NCBI GenBank assembly: GCA_937926845.1
Contig: CALBBS010000075.1
Coordinates: 1-7,864, forward strand
Length of the DNA stretch: 7,864 bases
From: an uncultured Atopobium sp.
GTDB lineage: Bacteria > Actinomycetota > Coriobacteriia > Coriobacteriales > Atopobiaceae
Direction of reading: 5' to 3'
Shown piece by piece: positions 1-6,041 of this stretch. Under the pieces are notes generated by a model. It saw only the letters and a list, made by a program, of their open reading frames with translations. It did not search any database and was not told where the DNA came from. Position 1 is the first letter of the stretch, and the number at the start of each line of letters is the position of its first letter. A program made the translations under genes and the position numbers.

Positions 1-105
1 AGCGCTATTTTCAAATCTTCCATCAAGGGTTTTATTAAATCTTGTTACTGACTTTAATTTCTCTATTTCTTTAATAAAATCAACTATATTATTCAAATTA
101 TTCAT
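1..105 (-). CDS. HD-domain protein, N-terminal fragment (YfbR/HDDC2-like), runs off the window
   Basis: Reading the minus strand from an ATG at 105-103 gives 35 open codons to the window edge. The peptide begins MNNLNNIVDFIKEIEKLK and continues with SVTR and DGRFENSA. This is the typical N-terminus of HD-domain phosphohydrolases of the YfbR/HDDC2 type, in which an 'EKLK.V.R' helix is followed by '.gR.EnsAEHSW', the first metal-binding histidine lying in the EHSW just beyond this edge. Known members are cytosolic metal-dependent 5'-nucleotidases acting on deoxynucleoside monophosphates; the substrate here is unknown. A ribosome binding site AGAAGG reads on the minus strand about 10 bases before the ATG. 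The gene diverges from the operon on the right and is AT-rich. The family call rests on the short motif only, and the catalytic residues are outside the window. Confidence 0.72.
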   Translation of the reverse strand, partial: MNNLNNIVDFIKEIEKLKSVTRFNKTLDGRFENSA

Positions 106-128
106 TGATACTGTACCTTCTCTAATAT

Positions 129-296
129 TTATTTACCATTAAATTTTTTGATTATTGTATTTAAACTCTTGCTTGTAAATAAACAAAAATATAGTCCATC
201 TTTTCCTCCAACTGGGATAATTTTAACAATCTGATTCATAGCCGTAATTATAAATGGTACTACCGTATTCTTAAGAAGATTTAACTTCCTTTTCAT
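129..296 (-). other. Doubtful 55-residue minus-strand reading frame
   Basis: An ATG at 296-294 opens 55 codons ending in TAA at 131-129, 23 bases before the HD-domain gene on the same strand. The product starts MKRKLNLLKNTVVPFIITAM and is basic with a modest hydrophobic stretch. I recognise no family. There is no convincing ribosome binding site before the ATG. Its start overlaps (ATGA) the stop of another short minus-strand frame, 361-293, which begins MDQVKILANNLGFD and has GGAGGA at a suitable distance upstream (about 369-374 on the plus strand). The two may be remains of genes cut by the event that placed the repeat copy at 364, or chance frames in AT-rich DNA. I see nothing firmer in 106-363. 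Confidence 0.2.
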
Positions 297-363
297 TTAT
301 AGTTTGAATGTAAAAAAGCATCAAAGCCTAAATTATTGGCTAAAATCTTTACCTGATCCATAA

Positions 364-644
364 ATTCGTCCTCCGAGAATACAAAGGGATATTCAATACG
401 AATAACTGAAATTGCCCTAACCACATATGACGGTTACCTGGAAAAACATGGTATTACACCACAACAACCCAATACTCATGGCAATCAAACAAGTGTGATA
501 GATGTCACTATAGAAGTTAAAAATGATAGAGAAGAGACTGAGCCTGTAGGAGGAATAGATTTTCTCGCCACGATTTTAATTCCACAAGCCAACAACACCT
601 ACTACATTTGCGATTTAGGAAATGAAAACTCCCTTTGGCCGCTT
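364..644 (+). repeat. Direct repeat, left copy (281 bp)
   Basis: Left member of a direct repeat pair in the same orientation as the right member at 5516-5796, with the seven-gene operon between them. It is nearly identical over 281 bp and gap-free, starting at ATTCG (364-368) and ending at CCGCTT (639-644). The sequences outside both ends differ apart from minor chance matches. Confidence 0.9.
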
Positions 645-647
645 TAG
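364..647 (+). pseudogene. Truncated copy of the DUF5028-like gene at 5353-5979
   Basis: Positions 364-644 align with 5516-5796 without a single gap (constant offset 5152). I count about 17 mismatches in 281 positions, near 94% identity. The copy corresponds to codons 56-148 of the 208-codon intact gene. It has no start: an in-frame TGA lies at 354-356 and no start codon follows it before the homology begins. It lacks the membrane anchor. The similarity ends abruptly after the codon for Leu148, where TAG at 645-647 closes the frame. About half the mismatches are silent, the frame has no internal stop, and seven residues differ. This suggests the copy came from a functional paralogue and not from drift of a dead fragment alone. 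It is best read as a remnant of a second copy of the operon's last gene. Confidence 0.88.
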
Positions 648-930
648 TTGCACTTGTAGGCCTAAATTCAAACGCTATCATTCAACATAGGCACTTAACT
701 CAATAATACAAATTAATTCATATTTAATTAAAAATATCCAAGTCAAACATCTCAATATATAGAAATCTATTTTTATTAAATAAGTCTCAAAAATAACGAA
801 ATTACTTTAACCGATAAAAATATACCGTTCACAGAATCAATAATTTGTATTGCATTTCAAGACTTATGATGATGACAAGTTAAGGTCTAATCATGGGGGT
901 TGACCAAACTTAAAAACTAAGGAGGCGTTT
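648..930. other. AT-rich intergenic region upstream of the operon
   Basis: This stretch between the relict gene and the first operon gene is strongly AT-rich and has no credible gene on either strand. It must contain the operon promoter if the operon is transcribed independently. Short AT palindromes occur near 710-735 and 760-775, but none has the GC stem and T-run of a clear intrinsic terminator. Confidence 0.6.
865..870 (+). promoter_or_regulatory. Possible -10 hexamer (TATGAT) of the operon promoter
   Basis: TATGAT matches the sigma-70/sigma-A -10 consensus at five of six positions and lies 60 bases before the first start codon, which would leave an untranslated leader of roughly 55 bases. 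No good -35 element sits 16-18 bases upstream (the region reads AATTTG-like), so the promoter would be weak or activator-dependent. This is a guess from spacing and motif only. Confidence 0.3.
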
Positions 931-1374
931 ATGAATCGCCCAAAGGTTTTAAAGCTATTTACAGTCTTGTCTATTTTTCTTTGTATTTTAGCAGTCCAGA
1001 ATGTTGCTTATGCTAACAACACTGATTACAGAGATACAACTTACAAATACCGCTTTTCCGGCAGCAACACTCAAGGAACACGAGGTCGCACAAAGGATAC
1101 TAACTCAATGAGTTATATTAGAGTTGATCGCATTGATCCCAGTAGCGTTCGTTTTTACATTGATGGTTCCTATAGTCTGTGGAGCGGATATGTAAATAAA
1201 ACGAGGAATGACCACGCAACTATTAGTCACAAAGGTCACTTTAATATCCACAACTATGTTTATGAAGCCGGTATGCGCTACGCCAGAATGACAGCTTGGG
1301 GCAATGACGGAAACGGCGTTGTAAGTGGAGCATGGAGCCCCGACTCACGTGGTGGATTTACCGAAGTTAATTAG
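931..1374 (+). CDS. Small Sec-secreted protein, DUF2712-like
   Basis: A 147-residue precursor with a textbook signal peptide: basic N-region (R3, K5, K8), hydrophobic core at about 9-22, and an AYA cleavage site after residue 28, leaving a mature protein of about 119 residues. The mature part has no cysteine, is rich in Asn, Ser, Arg, Tyr and aromatic residues, and ends with a GAWSPDS motif (133-139). That motif and the general pattern (aromatic-rich, beta-type sequence after an 'NN' mature start) resemble the DUF2712 family of small secreted proteins; I recall the family from memory and it has no established function. The start is supported by AAGGAGG at 919-925, five bases before the ATG and the strongest ribosome binding site in the window, which suggests high expression. 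It is first in the operon, ahead of an ABC system with immunity-type features, so a bacteriocin-like or signalling role is possible but unproven. It lacks a lantibiotic leader, Cys/Ser/Thr ring pattern or double-glycine leader. Confidence 0.8.
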   Translation: MNRPKVLKLFTVLSIFLCILAVQNVAYANNTDYRDTTYKYRFSGSNTQGTRGRTKDTNSMSYIRVDRIDPSSVRFYIDGSYSLWSGYVNKTRNDHATISHKGHFNIHNYVYEAGMRYARMTAWGNDGNGVVSGAWSPDSRGGFTEVN

Positions 1375-1382
1375 GATTTGCT

Positions 1383-2132
1383 ATGGTATCTCATGATTTT
1401 AGAAACTTTAACTTGAAAAAGCACAAGCTCCCGAAAGGAGCTTGTGCTTTGGGATTGTTAATTACTTGTATCGTCATTACAGGACTTTTTTATTTTTATG
1501 GTCTCGCTCAAAAACAGGCGCAGCAAGAACTTTTTGCGCAGCAAGTGGCGCAAAGACAAAATGAGGCCTCGGAAACTTATAAAATTGGCGATACTGTACA
1601 ACTAACTGGACTTGATCAAGAAGGAGGTAATCCAGCTGAGACTCCTTTTGGGGCTTATTTACCATGGATTGGTACAATAGAGGTAACGGTAACAGACGTA
1701 ACCCTTTATCATTCTATAGACGAAGCAGGATTTACCTCTGAAGCACTTAACCATTCGTCAGCACCGGAAAATGCAAATAGCTTGTATCTAGTCTATACGC
1801 TTCATTTTAAAAACATAGATGCTGTTCAAAAACGCACCTCAAACGGGATGAGCTCTATATTACTTTCTAGCTACTCAATTAATGCCGAAGGACACGATAT
1901 TTTCATGTCCCAAATCACACCTGAAAATGCCCGAATTAGCAGTTCGGAAGTGGAAAAAGAAAAAGGATATTTTTGGATTAATGCAGGAGATGAATGTGAC
2001 GTCAAACTTGCCTTTATACTATCTCCAGAAGAGATGAGAGATATTACTTCTATTCATCTGGCAGATATGGGAGGAATTTATTCAAACGCAAAGTTAGTTG
2101 ATATACAGTCTGCATTAAAAAGTGATAAGTAG
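1383..2132 (+). CDS. Membrane-anchored extracellular-domain protein, DUF5027-like
   Basis: 249 residues. A basic N-terminus (R7, K12, K13, K15, K18) precedes one membrane segment at about 20-39, then a Gln/Ala-rich stalk (about 42-60), then an extracytoplasmic domain opening with YKIGDTVQL (66-74). This domain alternates beta-type stretches (IEVTVTDVTLY, SLYLVYTLHFKNID) as in DUF4352/DUF5027-type immunoglobulin-like surface domains; DUF5027 is my best guess from memory. Many relatives are lipoproteins, but no lipobox is visible here, so an uncleaved signal anchor is more likely. The gene starts eight bases after the secreted protein, with AGGA (1373-1376) overlapping the previous stop. An alternative TTG start at 1449, served by AAAGGAG at 1434-1440, would remove the basic N-terminus; the ATG fits the positive-inside rule better. 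A 14-bp hairpin covers codons 12-23. Probable role: accessory surface component of the ABC system. Confidence 0.72.
   Translation: MVSHDFRNFNLKKHKLPKGACALGLLITCIVITGLFYFYGLAQKQAQQELFAQQVAQRQNEASETYKIGDTVQLTGLDQEGGNPAETPFGAYLPWIGTIEVTVTDVTLYHSIDEAGFTSEALNHSSAPENANSLYLVYTLHFKNIDAVQKRTSNGMSSILLSSYSINAEGHDIFMSQITPENARISSSEVEKEKGYFWINAGDECDVKLAFILSPEEMRDITSIHLADMGGIYSNAKLVDIQSALKSDK
1418..1450 (+). promoter_or_regulatory. Perfect 14-bp stem-loop inside the start of gene 2, burying AAAGGAG
   Basis: AAAGCACAAGCTCC (1418-1431) and GGAGCTTGTGCTTT (1437-1450) are exact reverse complements separated by the five-base loop CGAAA. An AAAGGAG ribosome-binding-like sequence (1434-1440) lies in the loop and right arm, eight bases before a TTG codon in the gene-2 frame. 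Only three T residues close the stem and GGG follows, so it is a poor intrinsic terminator. It could be an mRNA stabiliser, a processing site or a translational brake between the secreted protein and the rest of the operon. The hairpin itself is certain as sequence; the function is inferred. Confidence 0.6.
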
Positions 2133-2141
2133 GTGTTTGCT

Positions 2142-3029
2142 ATGAATTCATTGTTCAAGTCTGAATTTAAGCGACAGCTTACCTATAACCCATTATTTTG
2201 GGCATGTGTTGCAATTGGCATCTGTATTGCACTACTTGCCGCTTGGATTGAAATTCAAATTGAATTAAATACCTTAGAAGCGACTCTTCAACAGGGAAAT
2301 CATCTTTCCTATAACACTTTGCTTTCTGTCATTTCTGCTTACACTGCTTGGATCCCAACACGAATCGGAGATTTTTACAGTGGACTGTACTATCTCTTAT
2401 GGCCACTCTTAGCGACCATTCCAGCCGCTTGGATTCTAAGCAACGATTCAAAAGAAGGAGTGCTTGAACAGCAATGTCTTAGAATTAAAAAAGCTAGTGT
2501 TATTAGAATAAAACTATATGTGAGCTTTATTTCTGGAGGTATTTGCTCTGCCCTACCTCTTGTCCTAAATTTTTTAGCTGTAATCTGTTTCTTACCGTTA
2601 TCCACGCCAAAAATTTATGATGAGATATATACCGCAGTCCCTATGAGCTCTTTGTTCTCAGGACTCTTTTATAACTCTCCTCTTGCTTATGTCATTACCC
2701 TATCCGTATTAGCCTTCATAATGGGAGGGCTGTTTTCCTGCGTTGTTTCTCTTTTCGCAAGTTTATCTAAAACCACATTCCAAGCAATTTTTGTTTCTTA
2801 TTTTCTGCTTCACCTATTAGCGTTCTTAGGCTCACAATTTTCAGCAATCCTCTCCTCTGCTCAATTAAGAGAAGTCGGACAAAATTCTTTTATTAGGTTG
2901 AATTTCTTTCAGTTGATAAGCTCTGAATATGCTCCAACAAAACTTGGATTTTATTGTTTTTGTTTTACTTTGATGTTGCTTGTAACTTTCATTTCTTACA
3001 AAAAGACTTGTAGGAGTGATCTACTATGA
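2142..3029 (+). CDS. ABC-2-type transporter permease (first of three membrane proteins)
   Basis: 295 residues from the ATG at 2142; AGGTG at 2131-2135 lies six bases upstream. A GTG nine bases earlier is in frame but would overlap that site. About six hydrophobic segments are visible (roughly 18-36, 82-100, 125-148, 180-203, 210-235, 262-285). The first is followed by an outside loop of about 45 residues. After the second comes a cytoplasmic stretch with 'SNDSKEGVLEQQCLRIKK' and a conserved-looking K/SGG transition into the third segment. This layout (membrane pair, then charged 'D..eG......r....' loop) is that of BcrB/ABC-2-type permeases used by bacitracin and lantibiotic resistance transporters and related exporters. 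It overlaps the next gene by four bases (ATGA). It probably forms the membrane pore with the two following proteins and the ATPase at 4697. The substrate is not evident. Confidence 0.75.
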   Translation: MNSLFKSEFKRQLTYNPLFWACVAIGICIALLAAWIEIQIELNTLEATLQQGNHLSYNTLLSVISAYTAWIPTRIGDFYSGLYYLLWPLLATIPAAWILSNDSKEGVLEQQCLRIKKASVIRIKLYVSFISGGICSALPLVLNFLAVICFLPLSTPKIYDEIYTAVPMSSLFSGLFYNSPLAYVITLSVLAFIMGGLFSCVVSLFASLSKTTFQAIFVSYFLLHLLAFLGSQFSAILSSAQLREVGQNSFIRLNFFQLISSEYAPTKLGFYCFCFTLMLLVTFISYKKTCRSDLL

Positions 3030-3844
3030 AGCATCAAATTTCAAGGAACTTCACTCAGCTTTTTGATGTGCATAAAAATCTTCTAGTAGCGCTTTTTGCG
3101 ATGTTGTTATCTTGTACTGCGTTTATTTCTTCTTTTGCACAATTCGGCTTAATTACACAAGGAGGATATTCCTTTTCTTTAGGTGATTTGATTATCGCAA
3201 CATTCTATGGATCTGCCCACACGCTCTCTGTAGAGTGGACCGCGCTCTGCATCTCTTTTCTCCTCATAATCATCATTTCTAGCTCGGACAATAATGTACA
3301 TTTTTCTATTCAACGCATAATGAGATTCGAAAAGAAAACTAGATATTGGATTTATAGCTATATAAATATAATCGTATCTTGTCTCGTTTTGATTGCCGTC
3401 TATATAATGACATACGTTGTTTTACTTATTTGTACAGGCAACAGCCTTACTATTGCTACACTAAATGTAAATATCTTCATTAACCATACCGTTCAAGTTG
3501 CTACAAATTTTTCGCTCACAGCCCCAGAAGTATTAGTCCTTCTCGGCATTTATTATCTTGGTCTCTTGTTCTTTTGCTCTTTTTACAAAGTAATAAAACT
3601 CTATACTCACAATTCACTAGCTGTATTACTAAGCGTAGCACTACTAGTTTTAGGAGAGTTCTTTCCTAAGCTTCCGTTTCCCTCTACATTAATAATTTTT
3701 TCGAGACTTCTTCCTTTTAATCCAGAAGGATATAGCCCTGTATATGCAACTTTATATTTTCTTGTTGGAATCATTTGCTTAAACATTTTTGGCCTCATTG
3801 GAACTAAAAATACAGAGTTTGGTGGTCATTATGAGAAACTCTAA
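3026..3844 (+). CDS. Polytopic membrane protein, likely second ABC permease subunit
   Basis: 272 residues with about six hydrophobic segments (roughly 18-38, 68-88, 108-132, 165-188, 196-213, 238-258) and a basic patch, RIMRFEKKTRYW, between segments two and three, where ABC-2 permeases contact their ATPase. It has no motif that names a family. The start overlaps the previous stop (ATGA), and TAGGAGTG at 3011-3018 supplies a ribosome binding site, so translation is probably coupled. It is flanked by other membrane proteins and an ABC ATPase in the same transcript. I infer a permease role from topology and position; sequence similarity to the other two membrane proteins is not obvious by eye, so it does not look like a recent tandem duplicate. 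Confidence 0.62.
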   Translation: MKHQISRNFTQLFDVHKNLLVALFAMLLSCTAFISSFAQFGLITQGGYSFSLGDLIIATFYGSAHTLSVEWTALCISFLLIIIISSSDNNVHFSIQRIMRFEKKTRYWIYSYINIIVSCLVLIAVYIMTYVVLLICTGNSLTIATLNVNIFINHTVQVATNFSLTAPEVLVLLGIYYLGLLFFCSFYKVIKLYTHNSLAVLLSVALLVLGEFFPKLPFPSTLIIFSRLLPFNPEGYSPVYATLYFLVGIICLNIFGLIGTKNTEFGGHYEKL

Positions 3845-4694
3845 AGTAATTCCATTTGGCCCCTTTATCTATTCATTACGTGGTCCATTTTGTATCTGTA
3901 CCATCTTAATGGTACTTATCGTTGTTACGTCTCTTGTAGTGTTCAATCGCTCGGCAACAAGTAATCCAACATTTGCAGATAACGTATCAAGTCTATTTGC
4001 TGGAATGCCACAGATATCGCAAAGCATTTCTTCAAATGCTGCTCTGCCAAAAATTAAAATTCCTTTTGCGTGGTTAATACTTGTTTTACTTCCCCATTTA
4101 ATGTGTTTTCTGGCAGTCTCTAGGTCACTAAGAAAAGATATGTATCTTGTTATGTCTTCCTCAAAGAGTTTCTATCCAATTCTTTTAACAGTAAGTTGTG
4201 TAACAGCAACTGGACTTTATTGGATAATAGCGGGAGTTGTAATCCTCTTATTCACACTGCTACACGGTGGAGAAATTCTATCAACTACGACATTAAGCTT
4301 AGAAATTCTCGAAGGTTTTGACGCCTCAACATTACCTGCAAATACGGCAAGTATTGTCCCATTGATGGGATCTTTATTCATTACTTCACTATCTCTTATA
4401 ACGCTTCAATGTTCAGCAGGATTATTTATTAAAGAATGGCCTCCTCTCTTTTTAATAATTTCTTGGATAGTTTCCTCAATTTTCAAATTACATCCTATCC
4501 TTATTGGCAACTACATGATGTTTTCTCGAAGTTCTCTCTATATTGATTCAGCTAGCAGGGAGATTGTTGAAGGTAACCTCTGCGCAGGAGTCAATCCATT
4601 CTGCACGTTAGTTTTTTGTATTGGCTCCTTAGGTATTTTTCTTTATCTGTCTCTTTCACGCTTTAAAAACATTGATCAGTTTGGCGGTGAGTAA
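3831..4694 (+). CDS. Polytopic membrane protein, likely third ABC permease subunit
   Basis: 287 residues from the ATG at 3831, which has GGTGG at 3821-3825 five bases upstream. An in-frame TTG at 3789 would add 14 residues but has no ribosome binding site. The gene overlaps the previous one by 14 bases. About six membrane segments are visible (roughly 20-38, 75-96, 113-140, 172-195, 205-222, 250-270). A basic, hydrophilic stretch, SRSLRKDMYLVMSSSKSFYP, follows the second segment and matches the position of the coupling region in ABC-2 permeases. A large loop of about 35 residues lies between segments one and two. The ATPase gene starts two bases after the stop. It probably works in one complex with its two neighbours. 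No family can be named from sequence alone. Confidence 0.62.
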   Translation: MRNSKVIPFGPFIYSLRGPFCICTILMVLIVVTSLVVFNRSATSNPTFADNVSSLFAGMPQISQSISSNAALPKIKIPFAWLILVLLPHLMCFLAVSRSLRKDMYLVMSSSKSFYPILLTVSCVTATGLYWIIAGVVILLFTLLHGGEILSTTTLSLEILEGFDASTLPANTASIVPLMGSLFITSLSLITLQCSAGLFIKEWPPLFLIISWIVSSIFKLHPILIGNYMMFSRSSLYIDSASREIVEGNLCAGVNPFCTLVFCIGSLGIFLYLSLSRFKNIDQFGGE

Positions 4695-4696
4695 AC

Positions 4697-5356
4697 ATGT
4701 CGTACATTTCAGTTGAACATCTAACAAAGGAAATCGGAAACGATACTGTCCTCAAGGATGTCACATTATCCCTGGAAAAGAGAGGGATAATTGGTCTCGA
4801 GGGCCAAAACGGCTCTGGTAAAACAATGCTTATGCGAGCGGTCTGTGGTCTCATTAAGCCTACCCAAGGATATGTTTCTATTGAAAACAAAAAGCTCTGG
4901 GATGATATAGATTTTCCGCCAAGTGTTGGTCTCCTCCTAGAAAAACCGGCACTTCTCAGCTCATATAGCGGTCGTAAGAACTTAGAGATTCTCTCGTCAA
5001 TAAAACAAATTGCATCTAATCAGGATATTGATGCTGCAATTGAAAAAGTAGGACTTGATCCTAAAGACAAAAGACCTGTTAGAAAGTACTCCCTTGGCAT
5101 GAAGCAACGCTTAGGAATTGCCATGGCGTTTTTTGAGCAGCCTGATTTAATTATTCTTGACGAGCCAACAAATGCTCTTGATGAAGACGGTGTCCATATG
5201 CTCACAGAGCTCATTGTTGAACAAAGAGATAGAGGCGCAACACTTCTCATCTCAAGTCATGATGCTGAGTTCTTAGAGGTTGTCTGCGATGTAATTTACA
5301 AAATGAAGCTCGGTAAAATTGTCGAGAAAATCGACGTGCAAAGACGTGCATCATGA
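4697..5356 (+). CDS. ABC transporter ATP-binding protein, BcrA/LanF-like with E-loop
   Basis: A complete 219-residue nucleotide-binding domain. Walker A GQNGSGKT (36-43), signature YSLGMKQR (131-138), Walker B LIILDEP (151-157) with catalytic Glu156, D-loop NALD (159-162) and switch His188 are all present, so it should hydrolyse ATP. At the Q-loop the sequence is GLLLEKPAL, with Glu82 where most ABC ATPases have Gln. This 'E-loop' is known from lantibiotic self-immunity ATPases (LanF, for example NukF) and is common in BcrA-type proteins. The YSLGMKQRLGIA stretch is also typical of that group. The protein acts at the inner face of the membrane, powering the three permease-like proteins encoded just upstream. 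GGCGGTGAG (4683-4691) provides the ribosome binding site, overlapping the end of the preceding gene, and the stop overlaps the next start (ATGA). Annotation as an ABC ATPase is very secure; the immunity role is inference. Confidence 0.93.
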   Translation: MSYISVEHLTKEIGNDTVLKDVTLSLEKRGIIGLEGQNGSGKTMLMRAVCGLIKPTQGYVSIENKKLWDDIDFPPSVGLLLEKPALLSSYSGRKNLEILSSIKQIASNQDIDAAIEKVGLDPKDKRPVRKYSLGMKQRLGIAMAFFEQPDLIILDEPTNALDEDGVHMLTELIVEQRDRGATLLISSHDAEFLEVVCDVIYKMKLGKIVEKIDVQRRAS

Positions 5357-5979
5357 AACTAAAAAGCAAACTATCATTATTCGCAATTGCCATAAGCCTT
5401 GTACTGGTTTGTGCTCTTAGCTACAGGGTTTGGTGGGTAAATACCCATGCACTAACTATCCCCGAAGAAATTTATCAAATGGGAGAATGGGTCCCCCTTG
5501 ACGGAAATTTTCATTATTCGTCTTCTGAGAATACAAAGGGATATTCAATACGAATAACTGAAATTGCCCTAACCACGTATGACGGTTACCTGGAAAAACA
5601 TGGTGTTACGCCACAATATCCCAATGCTCATGGCAATCAAACAAGTGTGATTGATGTAACTATAGAAATTAAAAATGATAGAGAAGAGACTGAGCCTATA
5701 GGAGGAATAGATTTTCTCGGCACGGTTTTAATTCCACAAGCCAACAACACTTATTACATTTGCGATTTAGGAAATGAAAATTCCCTTTGGCCGCTTGCCC
5801 AGCCAAATATAACCACTTCGCAAATTGCCATCAAGCCGCATACCTCATATGTTCTTCATGTGCCTTATGTAGTAAATCTCACAGGGGAAGAAATCTATAG
5901 AAATCCGATTACTGATACGACGTTTGATTTGCTTGTTTCTCGTCTACCTGTAGAAAAACGAATTCGAGTGTCTTTGTAG
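5353..5979 (+). CDS. Membrane-anchored extracellular-domain protein, DUF5028-like
   Basis: 208 residues. The basic N-terminus (K2, K4, K6) and one membrane segment at about 8-25 form a signal anchor, followed by an extracytoplasmic domain. Visible features are IYQMGEWVPL (40-49), 'ENTKGYSI' (59-66), a mid-domain 'VIDVTIEIKND' strand-like stretch, and 'NENSLWPLAQPN', where a Trp-Pro motif is followed by a final beta-rich part. The pattern 'VN..A....Y.M.E.V.....F....EN..GYSI' resembles DUF5028, a family of unknown function that I recall from neighbourhoods of DUF5027 and ABC genes. No lipobox or catalytic motif is seen. Its start overlaps the ATPase stop, and it is the last gene of the operon. 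Codons 56-148 are present a second time as a relict at 364-644. Together with the protein at 1383 it frames the ABC system; an accessory immunity or ligand-sensing role is possible. Confidence 0.72.
   Translation: MKLKSKLSLFAIAISLVLVCALSYRVWWVNTHALTIPEEIYQMGEWVPLDGNFHYSSSENTKGYSIRITEIALTTYDGYLEKHGVTPQYPNAHGNQTSVIDVTIEIKNDREETEPIGGIDFLGTVLIPQANNTYYICDLGNENSLWPLAQPNITTSQIAIKPHTSYVLHVPYVVNLTGEEIYRNPITDTTFDLLVSRLPVEKRIRVSL
5516..5796 (+). repeat. Direct repeat, right copy (281 bp)
   Basis: Right member of the direct repeat pair, lying inside the intact DUF5028-like gene. It is about 94% identical to 364-644 with no insertions or deletions. The two copies are 5152 bp apart in the same orientation and enclose the complete secreted-protein and ABC operon except the 3' end of this gene. 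Confidence 0.9.
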
Positions 5980-6041
5980 CAATTCTTAGCGCTCCCACTA
6001 CAAATTACGCCACTCCTATTGCAGATGAATGGTTTGTTAGC

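Noticed and set aside
795..828. Three short ACG/ACCG repeats spaced about 14-15 bases, as regulator sites
   Set aside because: Only three or four bases are shared, spacing is uneven, and the LytTR-type consensus is not met.
900..905. TTGACC as a -35 element
   Set aside because: A -10 at the normal distance would fall at about 923, on the ribosome binding site and start codon of the first gene, so it cannot drive that gene with a usable leader.
1..930. Transposon, integrase, CRISPR array or tRNA to explain the rearranged left end
   Set aside because: No transposase-like frame, terminal inverted repeat, regularly spaced repeat or cloverleaf was found.
931..1374. Assignment as lactococcin 972 itself or as a lantibiotic
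   Set aside because: The mature sequence lacks the lactococcin 972 signature as I know it and lacks cysteines. No lanthionine synthetase or peptidase-exporter gene is present; only the locus layout is similar.
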